Assembly (NCBI GenBank): GCA_038501195.1
Contig: JBBPUQ010000010.1
Location: 2,001,501 to 2,065,500 of the forward strand
Length of the DNA stretch: 64,000 nt
Direction: 5' to 3'
Source of the DNA: Nemania diffusa
Taxonomy: Eukaryota; Ascomycota; Sordariomycetes; Xylariales; Xylariaceae
Shown in pieces: positions 36,215-49,400 of the stretch. Numbering within the stretch: the stretch's first letter is position 1; each line of letters opens with the position of its first letter. Both the position numbers and the translations under genes were made by a program. Under the pieces are notes generated by a model, which saw only the letters and a list, made by a program, of their open reading frames with translations, did not search any database and was not told where the DNA came from.

Positions 36215-37416
36215 TGCAGAGTGCGAGTATATCAACCAACGCTATGCCCCCAAACGAAGTTAGCCAGTCGAGCCTGAAGAAATGCCAATATGAGTAGTTG
36301 AACAAGCTTGATTGTCAGGACGCTTCGGCACTCGTGTCTCTCGACCTTTTTCTTTTCATAGTTGAGTGGCATTCGACAGCTAACGGCGGCGCTCTAGGCA
36401 CGTAAACTATGTCGCTTGTTTAGTTAGGAAGAGAGTTGGTAGTCTCAGAATATCATGAAACATTATTGAATAATGGATAGTCTTCACACTAATCAAGTTT
36501 TGCTTCTATTCAAGTCTTTAGTTCTACATCGTGGTGTACTGCGCCTTTCCCGTTACTACCGCATGATTCGCCCTCGTTAGCGTTCATGCAGCAACTCTGC
36601 CGAAGGGTTTCCAGAATTCTAGCTGTCGTGGGGAGAGCTAATCTTAGAAGGAAATCATACATTCCGCGAGCTATGATTCTTAATTCAGCACATGTAACAA
36701 CTTAGAACTCACTTTCTCCTATGGTGTCGTGTTGATCCCCGCCTGTGCTGTCGAGGCTTGGCAAAAGCCACCGTTCGGCATCCACAACACCAAGCATCCA
36801 TCCCGTCGATCATCAACTAAGCCGCCCGCCATTTGAATTAAAAGGGCGCAGCTTTCCTGCCGCGCAAGCGCTCAATGCGTCTCCGCGCGCCCCCCCATCA
36901 ACCTCAGGCTTTTTTTCGTCGTGCCAGGTTCGGCGCTGCTTTCCTAATCTCACGATGGCATGACGGATCTGCGACGAGCTGCGCTTCGTTTTTGGCCCTG
37001 ACACCTTGTAGGGTGAGGTTTCAGCGTGCCGTCTACACATAAAACAACTACGTCTGGGCCGCGTGGATCAACCGCTAAAACGCGCTTCTGGTGGATAATC
37101 GATTCGCGTCGTTTTGCTAAGGCAGAATATCCAACTGGCGATATGGATGCATAGGCAAAATGGGTAGAATGAATGGAATGAATGAAATGGATATAAAGCC
37201 TCCGGGAGATCTCGCTCATCAACAACTTTGATCTCCATCCCATCAGCCTCATTCAACTTTCAGTTACTCAACTCATTTACTTGATTCAATTACTCTTTCA
37301 TCCGGCCAGCCCGATCTCTTCTCGCACACACTCTATCATCTCATCTTATCGACCCGGTGTCACATTTCGCTTCTTCAACCAACTCCTCCAAATCCCATCA
37401 ATTTCCAACCGCCAAA
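36215..37416. promoter_or_regulatory. Spacer and promoter of the BAS2-like gene
   Basis: No gene recognised. The last 160 bp before 37417 form a CT-rich leader (long runs of CTC, TTC and CATCTC) ending CCGCCAAAATGG, a strong fungal start context. Confidence 0.5.
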
Positions 37417-37877
37417 ATGGTTCGCATCAGCATCCTCGCCACCATCACCTGTAAGTAGAGCCAGCTCTCCCATCCGTCTTCCCAAGCCCAAGGATTTCCA
37501 TTCTCGGGACATCCAACCAGCCAGCCGCCCCTCCACCTCATTCCACCATATACCAAAAGGGTCCCATCCAGCTAACCCGATCCGCAGTCGCCCTCACCGC
37601 ATTCGCGTTGTCCCCCAACAACTCGGGCGCCAGCGACGTCGGCAACGGCAAGGGCGAGCAGTTCACGACGGGCGGGTGCATCGACGACGCGGACTGCCAG
37701 ACGGACTGCTGCGCGGGCGGCGCCACGGCGGCCGACGGCAGCGGCGACGAGGTCGGCATCTGCAGCGCCAAGGCCGCGGCCACGCAGAACGGCAAGACGG
37801 GCTGCGGCTTCGTCGACCCCAACTCGGCCGCCACCCTCAAGGCCGCGAAGGCCCAGGTCCAGAAGCAGGGTTTCTAA
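37417..37877 (+). CDS. Small secreted cysteine-rich protein, BAS2-like
   Basis: A 107-residue predicted effector of the biotrophy-associated secreted protein 2 (BAS2) type known from plant-associated fungi. Exon 1 (37417-37450) and exon 2 (37588-37877) are joined over an intron with donor GTAAGT and acceptor CCGCAG. A signal peptide of about 19 residues (MVRISILATI-TFALTAFA) is followed by NNSGASDVGNGKG. Six cysteines then follow, spaced as in GGC, ADC, DCC, GIC and TGC, which could form three disulfides. The gene is very GC-rich. The family name rests on overall pattern and length; a role in interaction with a host is inference. Confidence 0.82.
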
Positions 37878-40038
37878 GCACGTCCCAGCAACCACCGGCA
37901 CCAATGTTTCGCAGCAATAGAGTAGGAAGGATGGGGATATATGGGGGTTAGGGGGAAAGGGGATGAGTTTCTGGGAATGAAGGGGCCTGAAAATGAGGGA
38001 GATAGAGCTCTGTGCACAGCGATGCTTGTTGGACACCTCCTGTACATTACGAGCGAACTGGTCGTACTATCACCTTTTTGGAGGCATATAGATCGCGGTT
38101 AGACATGGTGGCAATTGATATTCATTACCACAATTAAAATGCTTCGTCTGTACAAGTATAGGTTTCGATTGAGTTTCGACCGTTACCAAAGTATTAGGAA
38201 ACTCGCAAATTACTCTTACACGATAGTATTACCTCAAGCACGCCATTTCTAATAAGTATGATAATATCTCCCTCTAAGCTTATTTAGTAATGTGATATAT
38301 CAGAGAAGGTAACGTTCCCATGACAAGGCCATAATACGGCTCTTAGTCCCTACAACTACCGGCACAAAAGATTTACCTAAACCTTCGGTCCTAGAGATAT
38401 AAGTCATTTAGCTTTTAAAGAAAATCGACCCTTCGCCCAGACTAAACAAATAGTTGCCGATACCACGTAATTCATCATTACAACTTGGCATTACCTAGAT
38501 ATATACTGAATGCAGGATTTATTTTATACTCGGACAAAACTCGGCCAGTTATCACAAAGCGCTCCGCTCAACGCATAAGAACCGCAAACCTGCTTAGGTT
38601 GATTCTAGGTTGCCGAGGGATTCGTTTCCGGACCACGGGAGCCTTTCACGCTGCATTTACTCCCGGCATTTTCCCGCCTTGCGTCGGCCTTGCCCGGGGA
38701 CGGGCCAGCACACGGATGAAGAGGTATAACTATGGTGCCACGGCGCAGTGTGAATCTCACGGACGTCACAAGCCCTCCTCACCCGTTATCGCCATCCCTA
38801 TACCAAACTACCTTTCTCCGGAAGCAATGCTTGCTTTCGGGTTTTCCCCAAACCCGAAAAGAAGAGAAATTCGACAAGAAAAAAAAGGCCAGTCTCCCTG
38901 GGGATCGAACGATGACGTAACCAAGTGTAGTAGTATGTAATACCCATTTATAAGTTATCCGTTCATAAGTCTAGGCCTCGGCTTGAATGCCGAGAGTGGG
39001 AGCTAGATATCCACACTTCAGGGATTCCGCAGACGCAGACGTACATAGTAGACGCAGATGTAGGTAGACGCGGCGTCTGGAACCCATCCGGTTTTACCTT
39101 TTCTCTAGCTTGACTTTTTACCTCTTTCCTACGCTTAGAATGAACGGTATAAAAAGTCTACTAAGTTCCGCGTGGCCACCAAACCTGATACATAGAAACT
39201 AAGTACTCCCTGCATATATGTAATGAGGGGAGCAAAGCTTTTAGCGAAGTCAACACGTGGACCTGAAACACCGAGTCTAAACTTTGCTGCCTCTCATGGG
39301 ATAATATTTGCGTAACGACCCTCTGGGAGAATTTGTGATATAGCTCTCTAACTTAGCTGTGCTGTTACGCTTCACAAACGAGGCCTACCTTCATATATCG
39401 TGTCATATATCGTGCGATTAGGGATGACAGCAGAGGCTAATTTGACGACCATATTTGGATCAGATGTTTTGCCCAAACTACGCGTATAGCACCAGGTCAA
39501 AAATGTATGTTCGGGGTAGTAAAGTGAGGCCTTTGTATTTAAGCGACTTATAGCTAAATACCTGCTGCTGATGTCCCTGGCCAGAGGGCCTCATCCGAGA
39601 TTGTTGTCAACATCCCGTGGACAACACAACATACACATTAATTCGACAAGCTCAGGCGGTCCTGACACTGGACGTTTTCGCGACGTTCTAACCCGCTCAA
39701 CGAGTTTACCCATGCTGCAACGCAATCATAATAGAAAACAATAAAATCAAAACCGCAGCGAGGGTATTTGTAGCATGTAATTCAAACGCGAAAGGAGAAC
39801 GAATGATGTCAATAAACGACCGTGTGGTGCTGGCTGATATGCCGTTTCTGTTGCTTTTGTATCCTCGCCCAACCCCTGTTCCTCAACCAGCCCAAACAAA
39901 CCAAATAGTGAACGACGTAAACTCCATGACGATGCAAAATGTCTGACAAAACTAGCCGTGGCTAGTGTATAAATCAGAACTGGGTATTAAAAATCGACAA
40001 TCTCTCTTCCTCGTCTCTTTGAACCCAATACAACCAGG
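37878..40038. other. Spacer, no gene recognised
   Basis: The open stretch 38485-38940 has no family resemblance. A T-arm-like sequence with a following T run lies on the minus strand near 38890-38915, but it lacks a matching 5' half. The rest is AT-rich. Confidence 0.45.
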
Positions 40039-41067
40039 CTATTGATCCGGGTTGGCAATAAAAAGCCGGCCAGAGCTTAGAGTCATGGTCCTCTCATCGA
40101 CACTACCCCTTCTCCTAAGGTCCTCGGGATTTTTAACACTCTTTTCCCTCGTGAGGGCCGCATTTAGTAGGCTTTTGCTTGCAAGCTTGGCTGCGTTGGC
40201 ACCGCCAAGTTCCGGCAAGGCATCTGCCCTTTCGGCGCTGCTGCCGCTATGCGTGCTCGGAGCACGCTCGAGGTGGTCCTCGCCGGGTTTGTATTCGGGG
40301 TCGTCCACCATGCTACCCCGATCAGGGGTATCGGATGGACTCCAGCGCTTGCCACTTTGTCCGATACTTCCCGACGTGCGATAGGCGATGCCACGGGGGC
40401 CGCTAGCTGTGCTACTGCGCCCGCTGCTCCCCGTCCTACGATGGTGCAGCTTCCGTGCAGAGATATCATCCTCGTCACTATCTTCGCCTTCTACCTCGGT
40501 GGCGCTGAGTCGCAGCGGAACACCACCAACGCCCATGTAGTTGTTTTCCGGGGTGTACCCAACAACACCTGGCTTGCCGTGGTGTCGGAATTTAGTCACG
40601 ACCTTGCCCGCGCCGCTAATACCTGTGGAGGTCCGGGCTTGCATCGTACGGCCTGTGACTTCTTGGGCGGCTCTTTGTTTAGCGGCGCGTTGCTGGGCAA
40701 GCGTGCGGGGATCCTCGGTTTGTGCCCGATCACACCACACCGTAGCCTTCTGTTTGCGGAGGAGGGCAACATAGCTCGTTTGTTGGTTGCCGAATGATCT
40801 TGACGACGAACTACGACGGATGTCGTTGGGAGGCGAGGTTCGAAAGTTGGCGGGAGGCGGGTTACTCGAACTCGTACTAAAAGTATTTACTGAAGGCGAG
40901 CGTCGGGCGTGGCCCATGGGGAGCGGGGGTTGTTGTAAATGAGTAGGCATGGGGGGATATTGTGTTGGGAACGTGTTGGATGAGGTTGTCCTCGTTCTTG
41001 AGTGAGAGTAGACTTGCGGCGCGGAGTCGAGAGGCTGCCTCCCCGCGCCATAGCTCGGGCCGTACAT
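40039..41067 (-). CDS. Conserved Ser/Pro-rich protein of unknown function
   Basis: An intronless 342-residue frame with good start context (GTACATGG region). The N-terminal 95 residues are low-complexity and rich in Ser, Pro, Thr and Gln. A conserved-looking core, SYVALLRKQKATVWCDRAQ with an Arg/Gln/Ala-rich helix after it, is the only compact segment. The rest is again disordered with many Ser and basic residues (RRSSSSRSF, KLHHRRTGSSGRSS), typical of a phosphorylated regulatory protein. No catalytic domain is seen. The function is unknown. Confidence 0.78.
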   Translation of the reverse strand: MYGPSYGAGRQPLDSAPQVYSHSRTRTTSSNTFPTQYPPMPTHLQQPPLPMGHARRSPSVNTFSTSSSNPPPANFRTSPPNDIRRSSSSRSFGNQQTSYVALLRKQKATVWCDRAQTEDPRTLAQQRAAKQRAAQEVTGRTMQARTSTGISGAGKVVTKFRHHGKPGVVGYTPENNYMGVGGVPLRLSATEVEGEDSDEDDISARKLHHRRTGSSGRSSTASGPRGIAYRTSGSIGQSGKRWSPSDTPDRGSMVDDPEYKPGEDHLERAPSTHSGSSAERADALPELGGANAAKLASKSLLNAALTREKSVKNPEDLRRRGSVDERTMTLSSGRLFIANPDQ

Positions 41068-44000
41068 GGCGAGATCGGTCGGGGACTCTTAGACCCTCTC
41101 TCAAGCCGAATAGGAGGGGTTTTTTATAGTGATAACGACTTTTGCGTGGGGAATCTCTTCGTTGGGCGGATGGTCCGGAGATGGTTCGAGCCAGGTACTG
41201 GGTTTGGCCAATATGATTGCCCGTTGCGTGTTGACGAGTGGATTCGGCCTCAATAATAACGGCTAGAACCAATGGGATGGTATCTATTCGGATCGGAAGG
41301 GTTAGATTGAGCCAAACGTTTGGACATTCCAGACTGATCCAACGGTGCAAGCGGCGAGGCAAGAGAGGGTAATAAACAATTGCGTAGAACGTAGGTGCGT
41401 CAATGGTTGGAGGATGGGGAGGGATGGATTTCGAGCGGAAAACAACAACAGCTGACAGACTGTCTGTCGTGTTACCAATAACGACGCACTAGCATGTCGC
41501 ATGCGGCACTCGCTCGTGGGCTGGGTAGAAATGCAGGCTGCGCGGAAGTGTGCGAGGCCTGATGTGACCTGGAATGAGGGATTGCATGTAGGTGTTGTAT
41601 GTATGTATGTATGTGTGCTAATTTCTGCCGATGCGGAAGCGTACCTTATCTATCTATGTAGATAGTCCCTATAACACCCATAAACTGCTGTATGTTGTAT
41701 TGTATGTATCGTTGGGTTGGTAGGTCATCAAGGTAGGTGGTTGAGTGTGTTGCGCGTTTCGGATGCAGGCTGGGTGTTCAGATGGGCTGCTGAGTTCTTG
41801 AGAAGTGAGGTATGAATGTGATGGTTGGTTGCAACACTATCTTGTCTCAAAGAAAGGAAAGACAAGTCAGACAGACGACGACAAATACCAACGCAAGTCT
41901 GGTACTTACATATCTACTTGAGGCCTACACTACTGTAGGTAGGCAGGTATACTACGCAGTAGTAAAGTGTACCTACCTCCTAGTACTATACTTAGGTACC
42001 TGAGGTTTGGCTAGCGCTGTAACGTTAGGTACGAAAACAGTTCATACAGGTATGAGGTAGGCACAGAGTATGCAGCACTGTACCTACCTAGGTACCGGGT
42101 CCTATGCCTGCCTCCTACCTAATAAGTCAGCAGTGGATGGGCAAAATGGCTCGATGTTGGTACTTTAGTGCCGGTGGGGGGGAAAATGGTCAAGCACAGA
42201 GGTACTCGAGACGCCACCGAAGAGAGCCTGGCGCTAATAGAGAACTACATACCCACAGAATAGTACAATACAGCACCAATATGCGTATAGGATCCGGCGA
42301 CATCCATGAAATTCAACGTCTACAGTATCTAAGTGAATTGACGGAAGCATCTCTCAGAGATTACTGAAACTCGACTTATTTACGAAAGGAAGACCAAGAG
42401 GAAAATCAACCATCTTCAGATCAGGCAGTTAAACGTTACATCAGCCTTTGGTGCAGTTCCAACCAAGTTATGCGATGACATCCGTTCAATGTTGCGCTCG
42501 GTTTCGCCGACCCTCCCTATGTACTGCATACCTGCCCTGATGTTGCTCGCTGAACGCCAATTGGTGTTCAAAAAGCTGAAGCTGGTGCCGAGTATGCCGA
42601 CTTCGCCTGTTATCAGACATATCCGCTGGGACCCATCGTCCCGTCGGTTGCCTCCAGCTAGTATCCTACACTATGGTTCCTAGGGTGGAAAAAAAAACAA
42701 CAAAAAACCCCCAGTCGAAAAGATTGTGTAAGATATATACTTTTGGTGGGGTTCGGTGGAGGATTGGACGATCTTGTTGTGGGTAGGTACCGAGTTAGTT
42801 TACGGTGCAGGTACCTACAGAATAGGTACGTCTTAGCTGCCCTGTTACACTACCACAAGCTGAGCAGGGACTGTGAATCGCCGAGGAAATGCCTGTCGGC
42901 CCAGCCAATCAAGCTACTAAGCCGTCCCAAGCTGTGGTATCTTCATGACTATGACGAGGACTATCTACCTACCTACTCTACACTATTAATCCGTCCCTCA
43001 TCGTATCGCCTTTCGCACAGTCCAGTAGTAAGAATACTCAAGGCACATACGCACTGGGTATTTACGAGAATTTTTAAGGACATCCAATTATCAATTGGAG
43101 TCTGTCGTATATTAAACGATACTACCTGTGAATGCATGACGGTTGCGTTGCGAGTTTGCAATGTAATAATCAGAATGATGCCATTCCCTGAAAAGGATCG
43201 CCAGCCTATACGCGGATAGGTACGAATATGGGTAGGTATGTAGTAGTTAAATGGCTCTGGTATCTACCTAATCCCTGGTAAATCCGGGGCTCGGCTCGGG
43301 AACCTATAGGTATACAACTGCATACGGAGCTAAGCTACCACGGCGTGGGTTTGCCCAAACAGGACGCAGAAACCTAGTACTAAATCACATGGGGAAACAA
43401 CTTATTGGGGTTTGCTGTCGTTTCTCCTTTGCTGGGAGATTACCTAGGAGCAAGGACATAGAGGATTGAAGGAACACTTTAGGAGTCCGTTCTGCTGTGT
43501 CAGGACAGCCCTAGTCCACGGCACAGCCTTGAAACACCTTCCTTTACAGCTATTAGAGGCTGGTTTAGAGTAACGTCAACGTCAAGAGCCGCTTTAGGAA
43601 GAGCAGTATATAATGGATGAAACTGCATACCTTTTAGGGGATTGTAATTTTAGATATCTGGTATATAAGTCGATGCATAGTCTAATAATACTTAAGTAAG
43701 TAGGTAGTACAACCTATGTATGTAGATGCACGAATTATCCGTTACCAGATCCTGCCGTTTCAATCCATGTAAAACCTAGTTGAGTTTGCTGTTTATTCAG
43801 GAATACATAATACCCAATGCAACTAATCACATGGCTCTATTAGGTAGTACACACGCGCGATGCTAAGCACCTAATGAGGTAGTTAGACAATGTTGGTTGA
43901 TGAAACGTTGTAAGTCGGATTATCCATGATGTCAAGGCTGCGAATGACCCTTGACAATCATCCCGCGTCTTCCCACGTTTAGGGCACTCCTAGTTCACGA

Positions 44001-46419
44001 TGATGGCATAGTGAAGAGACTCCGACCAAAAGCTTGTCTGTCTATTCTTCCATTTATTATCGCTGTCAAACCTTGGAACGGCACAGACGTCATTTCCCTA
44101 TATCGTGTTGTCTATTAACCAGGCCTTCCTTGGATTTGAAGTCTATATCAAACTGTTGCTATAACTCCACGATTTAGTCATTGCCCCAATGTAGTTTTCT
44201 CCGTTAGCCAAGACGGCAGCATTGTTCGGCGGCAGTCGTCATCTCTCAGACATGGCTCATCTTGACGCATAACAGCATGTGTAAGTTACTTATAATGCCA
44301 TCCTGCCTATTAGCGAAGAAGCAACTTGAGTTACAGCTCGTGCATTGTCAAGCAATTCATAAGTACATCATTGCAACCCACCTAATAAGTACAATGCTTT
44401 AACCAGTTCGGGCCTAGTCGCTAACCTACAACCAAGGGCAGGGTCCGATAAGCCCACGATGTGACCTAGGCTCAAGGCGGTCAAGCATGCATGTCTATTG
44501 ATGCATCATGCATTCTGTATCCAAAAACATTCTGCCCACAGCGTAGGCTCAAACTGCAGGCAAGACCCAACAAAAAAAGTACCTACCTGCATATCTACTC
44601 TACCTCACTTACACAGCTCACCTAAATCAATTTTTCCAAAGTAAATCCATTAGACGGGCTAGCGTAATTTTTACACTAAGACTAAGCAGTGTATTGGTAG
44701 AAGAACCTTTTATCTACGGGCTTTTATCATAATTCCTATTACAAGCAGATATCTAGGGATTCGGCATGTACATATAAGAAACTTGCGCAGTAGGTAGCTC
44801 AGCTTGCACGACAGCCGATAGTCGCAATCTACGGACATGCCCGCCCCTCCCAACTTTCCCATCCCCGCTTTTCCTACCTCTAATACCCGCATATGATTGA
44901 TCAATATCTCATGCTGTATCACCACACCCGCTTCCAGAGTAGTAGCTGAAAACGGTCAACACATCTCCGGCTCTTATCAACAACTTACCTACAATAGATG
45001 GGGATTGTAAACAAGGATGTAAACAAAGATGCGGGGGGCATGCCACTTCGGCCCATGGGGACGGAGCACACATCACTTGCCTATACTTACGTACGCTGCT
45101 ATTCACCTTAATCCTCGATATACGTAGTACACTTAGTCTGCGCTAATGGTCAAGCGAAAAACTACATATGTATCTAGCAAGCGAGGTTATCGCTTACCTT
45201 GTATGTAAGCGTTGAGAGGTAGGCACCTAATGCGTTGAACACTTCACGTTAGCAGCCTACTCGAATATTAGACAATACACGATTGTCCAATCCGCGAGGA
45301 GGCAAAGATTCTCCCTGCGGCCAAGCCCTATTTCATTTCTCGGTTGCCAGATGGTGTCATGGGCCACAGCTGAACGCGGACGTCCGAGCTCCAAGCGGCG
45401 CACTAGAACCAAGCCAGCAGCTCAGCAGCAGCCAGTAGATTTATTTTCCGATGGGGGAAAAGATTAACGAGCTGCAAAAGCAAGCGCGCGCGGCGGAATG
45501 CCAAGAAAACGTGGTTTTCCAACGACCGACAACTCAAAAAAAATCCACTCCGCAAAAAAAAAAGGCTCGTCGTCGCCCGCGCGAAAGGGAGGCCATTACT
45601 GTACCTATATAGACATCCCACCCTGTCCATAACGGAGCTCCGCTCGGCAGGGGAGGATCCGAGTTGCGCAAAAGGATCGTAAAGGCTTCACGAAAACCCC
45701 GATCGAGCACTATATATCTCGATCCCGTCACCGTGGTCTTCACCCCACGTCCTCGACTTAACTCCCTTCATGCAAATTACTGTAGTAAAATCCTCACCCT
45801 AAGATTCTAATGGAGAAAAGGGTCCGGTGCCACTGTGAAGCGCCTAAAATACACACTGTCCATTGTATCTTCCAATAAATCTAAAATCTACACTATATTA
45901 GCAGTGAAAGAAATGCCTCGCAAGCTAAGGTCCCCCTGCTAGTTTGATATCCCGACCCGCGACTCTGTGTTCACGCGATAAGTCAGGGCCGAAACGTCCC
46001 GTGGGTTCTATCTACCATGAGTTACATACCATGAGTTCAGCGCGTATCGACATATCCGAATGACGACATATGACAATATTTAGTATACAGTCTGTCCCAC
46101 CGCTCCTATAATGAATAAATTATACATTGTTATTGTCACGTTCAAGCCACACAAGAGTAGCAAGACTATACCGAATATGTAATCGTACAAGTGATTTTAG
46201 TTAACTTCGTTCGTCGCAATATACCGTCGTCTGCTTGACTTCTTCGCCTATCGATTTTGCCATCTAAAGAGCCCCGGGGTGATATCCCTCCGATAAAGCA
46301 ACGAAATGATCGCCCCCTTCCCGCCTCTTTAAAACTCTAGTAAATGCCCAAGGCGAAATACCGTGGAATGCAGCGCATAGTAACTCCCTAATAATAAGCA
46401 ATGTGCGGGACCTTTTTAC
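41068..46419. other. Long spacer rich in TACCTA motifs
   Basis: Over 5 kb without a supported gene. A GTAT tetranucleotide microsatellite lies at about 41597-41615. TACCTAGGTA / CTACCTAC clusters lie at 41640-42120, 42780-42830, 42960-42980 and 43200-43320. A coding-like frame at 42489-42683 (MLRSVSPTLPMYCIPALML) and others to 45750 have no family resemblance. Confidence 0.45.
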
Positions 46420-49400
46420 CTAATCCTCTAGTTCGTCCTCTTCGATCAGCCTCCCGAGGATCAGGCTCTGGATGACCAACTCATCGTTCAGAGTCCTAAT
46501 CCGCTTCGGTGGTGGTTCATCTAGGTCGGTGCCTGCGCTCGGACGTTTGCGCTTCTTCGATGCGCCCTCGCTCGATCCGGAGCCAAACAACGCAGTTCTC
46601 GCATTTTGAATATGTTCATCCACATAGACCCAGTCAAAGGTATCGTCTCCAGACTCGGCTTCTCGCAGTCTAGCCCTAGCTTCCTCGACACTGTGGACGC
46701 GCACCAAGGATGCCCCAAGGACCTGTACAAGAAAAACGTAGGGCAGCCTTTTCTCCTCATTCTTTGTTTTCCTCATTATGAGAAGGACCTTGCTCTGGTC
46801 TAGTAGCTTAGGCCTCTGGGATATGACCTGCGCTAGTTCGGCCGTCGAAGCATCGTAAGGCGGAAGGTTTCTAGAACGAATGGCATCCCCAAGGAGTGTA
46901 CTTGATCCTGCGCATAGAAGATACGACGACCAATCGACTATCTCCTTCTTCGATACACAAGCAGTAACCCACCTAGGTGCTAGACAGGGGATACCCAAGG
47001 CAAGTGCTTGCATATATTTTACTTTTCTTGAGTGCCCATCAGCGATTAAAGCAGCGAACCCAACCTTGCTATCGCGAAGCTTCAATGAGCTTGATAAGAC
47101 AGGTTTAGGTGACACTTTAACGCTAGTTGGGAGCACATCAAACTCGAAGAGGGTATTGAAGCCGTCGTCCAAGATTTTACCTCCTTCCTGTCGAATCATA
47201 TCTTCAAGGCCGCTTTTCGATGGTGATTTACCATGGCCCTTTTGGGGCTGTTGGCGCTCTTGGAGTGAGATTGCAAACACCATCCCTTCGAATATCCCGC
47301 CCTTCGACTGAAAATCGCGCAATGTGGTAGACTTCCGAGGCGGTTTACGAGTGATCGTCCGCGAATCCTCCGTCGCAGATACAATTGGCGATTTATCTAA
47401 TTCATCTAGTGAAAGCGAACTATGACGTGAAGACTGACGTACACGGTCCTTAACTCCCCGTCGGGAGTGGGCATTCCTCTTCAGCTTCGTTAAAGAGGGG
47501 GATGGATCTGGCAAAGATGATGATGGTGGGCCTCGACGCCGTCCTCTGTCGGCCGCGGGGGAAGAGGCGGCAGTGATACTTTCTGAAGGACCATGGCTGC
47601 GATTTTCTTCAGTGTTGGGGGTTGAACTGAAGGAAATGACCGGTGTTGCCGAAAACACAGTTAGTGCTGATGATCTTGTCCCAGGATTCGAAGGCAAAAT
47701 TGTTTCAGGTGCCGTTGATGTAGGCGTAACATGTTTATGGAGCCTTCGAGATCGGCGTCTATCACTTTGTTGCGATGACGCCAAAACGATAGAGGGAGAT
47801 GACGCAACATAGACCGTATCTATAGTAGCTGTATCGATGGCATGCGGCACTATTGTATTTTCTTCTGGTTCGTCAAGTTTATTTAGGGAGCTAGATGGCT
47901 CAACCAAGGCACCCGCGGATGGTGTCGGGTAAGAGAATGTGAGTAAACTGCTTGGAGCGTTTGAGTTCTGCCTCATGATGTCTCCAACAAGTTTTGGTGG
48001 TTCGACAAAAGTACAAGCAGGGCTGGTTTCTGGTATCATCTCCTTCTCTTCCGTGTTATCCGTAGAAACACCTAATAACTGAGTAGGGTCCTCATAGATT
48101 AGTTTATTATCGGGTAGAGCTGGTGTATCAGTTCCCCCACTCGATTTTTGTGGAAATGAAGCATCTTGCGAGTCGGCTACGGTCTCCTGTGAATCATTGT
48201 GAGCGGTCGAGATTTTCGCATCGGATTGGGCGATCTTCTCTTCGGAAACAGTGCCTAGAGGGTGTTTAGACCGTTTCCTGCGATTCGTTGATGGTACGAT
48301 AGGCACACTGATTTCTGGAAATGATCTTGAAGCTCTTTCTTTATTTGACCTGGCACGCTGGCGGCGCAGCTCCGCTTCATCTCGCCCAAAGTCTGAATCT
48401 AAGCTGCGTTGGCTCGATGATCTCGCCGCATCCTTATTTAAGGACCCCTTTCGGTAAGGGCGGTATTCGTCGATAGGCTCTAGCCCCCTTCTGCCTCTAC
48501 GATCATCCAGTTTAGGGAGAGGCGTCTTATCTAATTCATCCGCATCTTGATCCCCACTCGTAACCAACGTGACTCCGAGACTCGGTGATCGGGATCCCCT
48601 ACTGTCCAGTGGCCGAGATGAGCGCTCAGGAAAGCCGGGAGAGGTCGACGCATACGTTGGAAGCGGAGTTGTGCCAAAGCCTCGGTTGTTCAGCGGCGAT
48701 GAGGTAGGATGGGTGGGAGATGTTACGTTATTTGCAAAGATATTCGGCGACGGGCGCGATGACGTCGGGCTAGCCTTTTTCAGGCCCGAGGTTGGTTGGG
48801 TTTGATCAAATAATTGGGATGCTGGCATCACTTGTCCATTACCACCAGCAAGGAAGGGCCTGGGGAAAGCTGCTGGGGTTTCGGGTGCGAAGTAGTTGGG
48901 ACGGGCGGCCGTCGTCTGCGAGGTGAACTGTGATCGATCATGAAGCGCATCGTGTTCATTGTTACGAGTGAAGGGTGTTTCGGGTTCGTTTGGGGCGGTA
49001 TCAGGCAAATCGAATGGGTACTTGAAGTTCACGTAGCCGGTATCGCCCTCCTGCAGCGTGCGATGGTCTTCCGTGAAGCTGCCCGGCGGAGATGAGGGCT
49101 GCGAGCCGTCCCGAGCATACTGCTCATAGCTGCGACCCTCGTTTGTTTGAGTCGGCGATTGAGAAGACATCACTTTCCGCTTCTTCTTCAGCGGTGCAAT
49201 GGGTGGTAGGGATTGGGATATGACATCGTCTCGTGCGTGTGAGCTAGGTAGTTTGTCCACTGGGCGGGCATCGCGTGGCACAAATGGAGCAAGACTCTGC
49301 GCAGCTCGGTTCGGGGACGCTGCCGATGAAGGGGATGCGGAGGACCCGATCTGGCGAGGTCGTTTGCGAGGTGGTGGTTGGCTTGAGCTCTTTACAGGTG

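Noticed and set aside
38885..38930. tRNA-like 3' half on the minus strand (GTTCGATCC followed by a T run)
   Set aside because: The T-stem arms do not pair and no A box, D arm or anticodon stem lies upstream at the right distance.
38485..38940. 151-codon plus-strand frame
   Set aside because: Basic, low-quality composition, no domain, no start context; treated as chance.
40052..40797. Plus-strand open frames opposite the Ser/Pro-rich gene
   Set aside because: They are antisense shadows of the long minus-strand gene with implausible composition.
41590..41620. GTAT repeat considered as a CRISPR-like or telomeric array
   Set aside because: It is a simple tetranucleotide microsatellite without spacers; CRISPR arrays are not expected in fungal nuclear DNA.
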